A DNA stretch of 22,495 bases. Source: a virus. Under the pieces are notes generated by a model. It searched no databases. It was not told where the DNA came from and worked only from the letters and a program-made list of their open reading frames with translations. Shown one piece after another: positions 19,401 through 22,495 of this stretch. Positions within the stretch are counted from its first letter, which is position 1. Each line of letters begins with the position of its first letter. The stretch covers positions 1-22,495 of IMG/VR virus record IMGVR_UViG_3300047323_000434; one strand, given 5' to 3'. The translations under genes were made by a program, and so were the position numbers.

Positions 19401-19753
19401 CCCAACCCGTCCGGGACGGAGACCCTGATCGGCTGGTTGCGGCCGATAGTCCCGTACCAGACGCCCATGGGGTTCCTGGGGGTGAATCTTCCGTCCGGGT
19501 TCTTCAACGGCAGCGTAGCGTTGCCCTGTTCGGTCTGGTTGCCCTCGTCGCGAATGCCTTTGGTGAGGGTGATCTGTCCCTGGTCGTCGCGGACCATGAC
19601 GTACGAGGTGATGTCCACCCACGTTCCGTTGACGAGCAGCTCTACCGTCACGGGGGCGCCGGTCGAGGCTTCCCCGGACGCGCCGAGGGGACCGGCCGCG
19701 GTGCGCATACGCCGCTGCCAGCCCATCACATGCGCTGCGAGACCTCCAGGCAT
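16430..19753 (-). CDS. Tail hub/adhesin (minor tail protein with carbohydrate-binding-like modules)
   Basis: The 1107-aa protein starts MPGGLAAHVMGWQRRM. The N-terminal domain (about 30-170: VTVELLVNGTWVDITSYVMV, NPDGRFTPRNPMGVWYGTIG) resembles siphophage distal tail/hub starts. A LamG-like beta-sandwich follows (about 180-395: VVAYWSCEDPSDATT), then a hub-like part (395-670) with GESGIPFDWVGDL and MGDRVQVINPPAWLGGDTID. Two further modules come next: a CBM-like one (about 695-845, NTNRSFETDLANWVASGASI, GSWSMRITPDG) and a concanavalin-A-like one (about 870-1055, DTFTRTQANTWGSADTG). The last part is short. The whole looks like a tail-tip protein that binds cell-surface sugars. It is preceded by the distal tail gene with a 3-nt gap. 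A Shine-Dalgarno is weak; the start is placed by the reading frame. Confidence 0.85.
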   Translation of the reverse strand: MPGGLAAHVMGWQRRMRTAAGPLGASGEASTGAPVTVELLVNGTWVDITSYVMVRDDQGQITLTKGIRDEGNQTEQGNATLPLKNPDGRFTPRNPMGVWYGTIGRNQPIRVSVPDGLGGKSYRIQGEIPRWPASWDPTGTDVWVDVSVNGLLQRLVQGPAPERSVIYNAVTDPIGPQVVAYWSCEDPSDATTIASALASGSPMTVSGTPALASYSGFGASDPLPDLTSSYLSGGVAAYADPTATQVRFLVFIPAAGLSDGKVICSIDQVDYSAGSAQFWELYYSATSTSLTLRMCAADGSLLGIELPHTLDVRGRQMYISVEFQESGTAITRAVRITDVNTGLTYSVNDTANVTQLSRVTKVQFGPASRSAVGPNGTQFLPGVAIGHVTVENTITAVGALGVRLNPVGEASGRRIQRLCGESGIPFDWVGDLDDTVALGAQSKQNPLALMQEAVLADDGLLYENLATLGLGYRTRASLYNQDPALVLNYSGFNLSQVPTPVEDDRYLANRVTVSVGGVTATYEETSGPLSTAPPPTGVGVYGPNANSPLALNLATSGTPTLLDQAAWRVHLGTVDEARYPQISVNLAHASITPDMRRAILGLRMGDRVQVINPPAWLGGDTIDQLVLGFSESITHFQHRITVTCAPASPYNTIGYLDTTTARIDTDGSQLAADLDATTTSVTVATTSGPGWVQSGQLNTNRSFETDLANWVASGASIARVATPGTPSFGGSWSMRITPDGVSQFPNAGSEQIAVTVGQQYVLSGWLLCATSRNVDLNINWFDVSHGYLTTTSNDQAVTANVWTFFQLTATPPASAVYANLAPTVPNFPPVTDVLYADEIIFRLASDTSGDDFPFDIRVGGEVMRAGAITPAILDTFTRTQANTWGSADTGQAWTTSGGAASDYFTQGAEAVHSVGAINSNRFTMVPSPSADIDLQMDVATSALATGGPQYTHLIARATDVNNHYNARVAFNPDQTLTLVLEKRAGGAQTDLATVPIPGTHAAGAYFTLRFQVQGSTLRAKAWPRGQVEPPIWQATATDTSQTAAGSVGVRSILDATNTNTLPVLFTHAVFQLLNPQNFTVTRSTNGVVKAHSAGEDVRLAYPTILAE

Positions 19754-19756
19754 CGA

Positions 19757-20272
19757 TCACTCGTCCCAAACGATCCAGCACGTCATGTTGACCGCGGCGC
19801 CGAACGTCGCCCGCACTCGCAGAAACTTGGACACCGCGATGATGGGCCGCTCGTCCGGCATCCACTGGTACGTGTAGTTGATGTCCGTCGCCCCGGCGGT
19901 CGGCGGAACGAGGTTCGCGTCGAACGTGCGCGTGGCGGTGGTGGCGCCTTCCGTGGTGAAGGTGTAGCCCGTCAGCGCTGTGCCGAGCTGCACGAGGGAC
20001 GCCGGGGCATTCGGGTCCAACGGCTGCACACCCGCGGCGACGTGCGCCGTACCGACCGAAGCAGCCACGTCGGTCTGGATGAGCTCCACCTGCCCGGCCG
20101 ACCCCGGAACTCCGTCCAGGGTGAAGCCCCACGAAATGAGCTGCATCTGCCGCGTCGACGGCGGGGCGATCTGCAACATGGTCTTGATGACCGTGCCAGT
20201 TGTCACCTTCTGCTGGGCCGCCGTTGTCGGTGCAGGCCCGTTGAAGCACTTGTAGCGATGGATACTGATCAC
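19757..20272 (-). CDS. Tail protein after the tape measure gene (distal-tail-like)
   Basis: The protein is about 171 aa, read from GTG at 20272 (MISIHRYKCFNGPAPTTAAQ). It is beta-rich with a Thr/Ala-rich middle: KVTTGTVIKTMLQIAPPSTR, LISWGFTLDGVPGSAGQVEL and a C-terminal part with YTYQWMPDERPIIAVSKFLR and VRATFGAAVNMTCWIVWDE. Position between tape measure and hub fits a minor or distal tail component. The start is uncertain: GTG follows a GAGGGA site too closely, while a TTG at 20296 has no ribosome-binding site. Function from context. Confidence 0.7.
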   Translation of the reverse strand: MISIHRYKCFNGPAPTTAAQQKVTTGTVIKTMLQIAPPSTRQMQLISWGFTLDGVPGSAGQVELIQTDVAASVGTAHVAAGVQPLDPNAPASLVQLGTALTGYTFTTEGATTATRTFDANLVPPTAGATDINYTYQWMPDERPIIAVSKFLRVRATFGAAVNMTCWIVWDE

Positions 20273-20276
20273 TCCC

Positions 20277-22495
20277 TCATTCGGGTCGCCCTGCAAGGAC
20301 GAGTTGGACGTTGCCGCCGCGCACGCGAACGGCGCGGCGGATCATCATCAGAAGGAACTCGTCGGTCTCAGAGCCGCTCGACCGGATCTCCAGCACCGCG
20401 TGCGCCGGGCCACCGCCACCTCCAGCGGCCATGCGGCGCGAGTCCGGCCCCGACCACACCCGCGACCCCACCGGCAGATCCAGGAGCTCCGGCTCGTGCT
20501 CGCCCACCCACGTCAACCCGCCCCGCAGACCGCCCGACGCGGCCGCGCCGACGATCCCGCCCGAGGCTTTCTTCCCGATGGCCTTCGAGATGGACTTCTC
20601 CATGACCGACGCGAGATGCGACATGGCCTTTTCCAACTTGGCCTGCTGGCCCTTCAGGGAGTCGACCAACTTCTGCTGCGCCTTGATTGCCGCCCCGTAC
20701 ACCGCGTCCGCCGTGGTCGAGCCCGCGGACGAGGCAGCCTTCGCGATCTGGCCCTGAAGGGAGTTGATCGACGAGATCTCCGAACCCGAAGCCCCCAGCA
20801 GTGCGCCCGCAGTCTCCAGGCCGCCGCCGTTGACACCGGCCTCGCCGATCTGCTGGATCAGCCCCTTGTCGAGGCCCTTCGACTTCAGGCCCTTCAGGGC
20901 GTCGGCGAACGCGGTCGCCTTGTCCCTCGACTGGGTGAGGCCGCCCATGATCGAGGCGACCGTGATCGTGCTCCCGGACGCCCCCTGGGTGATGTTCGCC
21001 GACGACAGCACGTTGCTCTTCACGCTGTCCGACAGCTGCGAAGCCGAGTTCTTCAGGTCGTCCAGCTTGGACTTGGCCTTATCCAGCGACGCGCTGACGC
21101 TGTTGAGGTTCTTCTCGTACTTGATCAGGCTCTTGCCGACCGAGTTCAGCTCTTTCAGCAGGTGCGACTCCGTACGCCCCCGCGTCGCCGCCTTGATCTC
21201 CCCGCTCGCCTGGTTCAGCGCGGACACCAGACTGCTCAGATCGGACGGCGCGCCAAGGCTGTGCTCGAACGGGGTCCGCTGATACCCGGCCATCCGCCCG
21301 AACGCGGAGATACCGAACTGGCCCCGCAGGCTGCCCCTCGCATCCTTCTCCGCCTGCGACAGGCCGCCCTTCGCGAACTTGTCCAGCCGGTACCCGAACC
21401 GGTTGGCGACCTCGTCCAGGATCGCCATCGACCGCGGGCGCTTCGACGTGGCCAACGGGATGTACGCCTCGCCTCCGGTCTCCGGCTCGGCCCACAGGCG
21501 CATGGACGGCTGCGCAATCTCGGCCACGTGGTTCTCCACGCCGCCGTTCGCGTACGCCCGTCCGCGGAAGATGTTGCCGTTGGCGCTGCCGACCATGTCG
21601 TGGACACTCTTGCCGCCGGAGACGCTGTTGGAGGTCGAGTAGTTCGTCTTGATGTTGTGGAAAGTCCACGTCGTGGCGGTCTTACCGTTCAGCCGGCGCA
21701 GCGCTGCGGCGATGTTGTTGATCGCGGAGAGGGCGCCGCCCTTCGTGGAGACCGTGACCGACCCATTGGGCAGTCGTTTGACCTTCAGTCCGAACGACTC
21801 CAGCACCTGCTCGCCGCTCTTGGACAGCGTCTTGAGGGTGACGCTCTTCGCCCCGGGTGTCCGCTTCACCGCGGCGTTGAACGAGTTGAGGTCGTTCGTC
21901 GCGTCCTCGGTGTCCATCTTCACCCGGGCCGTCTTGTCCGGGATCCGCAGGATCTGATCGGCGAGTGCCTTCGCCTCGCCTTTACTCAGACCCATAGCCT
22001 GCGCCGACTTGATCAGCTCGGAACGGCCGCGGGCATAGATGGCGTTGGCGCCCTCCCACGAGTTGGTGCTCTCACGAGATGCCGCAGCGGCCGAGTCGGT
22101 CTTGTCCGCGAGGTCCTGCAACGCGCTGGCCGCGTTCCTGGCCTTCTCCGAGCCTAGGTTGAGGACCCCGTTCGTCATGCTCAGCGCGCCCGCGTTGTCC
22201 TTCGCCGCCTTCGACGCGGCATCGATGGCTCCCTCGAACCCGATCATCCCGCCCAAGCCCTGGCGCTGCACGTCATTCAGGGCCTGGATCGCACCGCGCA
22301 GCCCGTCAGCGCTGGCCTTCTGTGCCTCCAGCTTCGCCGCCGTGTCCTGAGCCGCCTGCCCGAACAGCCCCTGCGACTCAGCGGTGAGCTTCGCCTCCAA
22401 TGCCTGATCGGCCAAGGCGGACTTGTAGTCGTCGAGACTGCTCTTGAGCTCCTTGAAGTCCTTCGGCTTGAGCTTCTTCCCAACCGCCTCCAGGG
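20277..22495 (-). CDS. Tape measure protein (C-terminal 738 codons; 5' part outside window)
   Basis: The frame is open to the right edge, so the true start lies beyond it; 738 residues are visible. The protein is dominated by long helices rich in Ala, Lys, Gln and Asp (LEAKLTAESQGLFGQAAQDT, SALQDLADKTDSAAAASRES, SASLDKAKSKLDDLKNSASQ). It has a Gly/Ser-rich region with WAEPETGGEAYIPLATSKRP and a characteristic end, GGLTWVGEHEPELLDLPVGS then RVWSGPDSRRMA, seen in siphophage tape measure proteins. It sets tail length during assembly. It lies upstream of the tail-tip genes in the late operon, as expected. No membrane-span cluster is visible in the part shown. Confidence 0.9.
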   Translation of the reverse strand, partial: LEAVGKKLKPKDFKELKSSLDDYKSALADQALEAKLTAESQGLFGQAAQDTAAKLEAQKASADGLRGAIQALNDVQRQGLGGMIGFEGAIDAASKAAKDNAGALSMTNGVLNLGSEKARNAASALQDLADKTDSAAAASRESTNSWEGANAIYARGRSELIKSAQAMGLSKGEAKALADQILRIPDKTARVKMDTEDATNDLNSFNAAVKRTPGAKSVTLKTLSKSGEQVLESFGLKVKRLPNGSVTVSTKGGALSAINNIAAALRRLNGKTATTWTFHNIKTNYSTSNSVSGGKSVHDMVGSANGNIFRGRAYANGGVENHVAEIAQPSMRLWAEPETGGEAYIPLATSKRPRSMAILDEVANRFGYRLDKFAKGGLSQAEKDARGSLRGQFGISAFGRMAGYQRTPFEHSLGAPSDLSSLVSALNQASGEIKAATRGRTESHLLKELNSVGKSLIKYEKNLNSVSASLDKAKSKLDDLKNSASQLSDSVKSNVLSSANITQGASGSTITVASIMGGLTQSRDKATAFADALKGLKSKGLDKGLIQQIGEAGVNGGGLETAGALLGASGSEISSINSLQGQIAKAASSAGSTTADAVYGAAIKAQQKLVDSLKGQQAKLEKAMSHLASVMEKSISKAIGKKASGGIVGAAASGGLRGGLTWVGEHEPELLDLPVGSRVWSGPDSRRMAAGGGGGPAHAVLEIRSSGSETDEFLLMMIRRAVRVRGGNVQLVLAGRPE

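Noticed and set aside
17886-20249. 787-codon minus-strand frame overlapping the tail hub gene
   Set aside because: Out-of-frame shadow of the hub and distal tail genes; Arg/Pro/His-rich with no domain signature.
20304-22157. 617-codon open frame on the plus strand opposite the tape measure gene
   Set aside because: It is Arg/His/Leu-rich with no recognisable domain, is fully antisense to a well-supported gene, and is what high third-position GC produces by chance.
1-22495. tRNA genes, rRNA, CRISPR arrays, insertion sequences
   Set aside because: I saw no cloverleaf with conserved T-loop, no regularly spaced repeats and no transposase motifs.

Overview
The window is high-GC DNA with the gene content of a temperate, siphovirus-like phage of Streptomyces or a close actinobacterial relative. 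The host call rests on base composition, GTG/TTG starts, a DUF397 protein, XRE and XRE-TPR regulators, candidate leaderless genes with a TANNNT -10 element, and actinophage-type lysis and tail proteins. It is an internal slice: both end genes are cut by the window edges. I ran no searches, so family names come from motif recognition.

Layout. (1) Positions 1-7014, minus strand: an early operon of 15 genes, nearly all joined by 1- or 4-nt stop/start overlaps. It encodes a small HTH regulator, a series of small unknown proteins, two membrane proteins, and a recombination block (YqaJ-type exonuclease, ERF-type annealing protein, DnaQ-type exonuclease). (2) Positions 7015-8280: an immunity switch. 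A divergent control region carries two exact CTCCCT-N4-AGGGAG dyads, followed on the plus strand by a probable repressor and a membrane/coiled-coil protein. (3) Positions 8201-9916: a large serine integrase on the minus strand, convergent with and overlapping the membrane protein gene, with a 46-bp imperfect palindrome next to its start that I read as attP. (4) Positions 9907-13344: a regulatory island holding a helical protein, a small XRE protein, a DUF397 protein, two Cys/His-rich proteins, a 417-aa XRE-TPR regulator and a 59-aa gene, separated by strong hairpins. (5) Positions 13357-13470: hairpins, including a classic U-tailed terminator. (6) Positions 13470-22495, minus strand: the end of the late operon. 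In transcription order this is the tape measure protein (partial), distal tail protein, a 1107-aa tail hub/adhesin, two small tail-tip proteins, endolysin, r1t-like holin, a TM/coiled-coil protein and a membrane-anchored collagen-like protein.

How it fits together. Repressor and HTH protein probably compete at the 7.0-7.3 kb operators to decide between lysogeny and the early operon. The integrase would recombine the adjacent attP with a chromosomal attB. The palindrome looks whole and is flanked by phage genes on both sides, so the sequence looks like the free or circular phage arrangement rather than an integrated copy split at this site. The island lies between the lysis genes and attP. After integration it would sit at the prophage edge, where other phages carry lysogenic-conversion genes. 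Its genes resemble the XRE/DUF397 regulators that Streptomyces uses in development, and this is the most interesting candidate system in the window.
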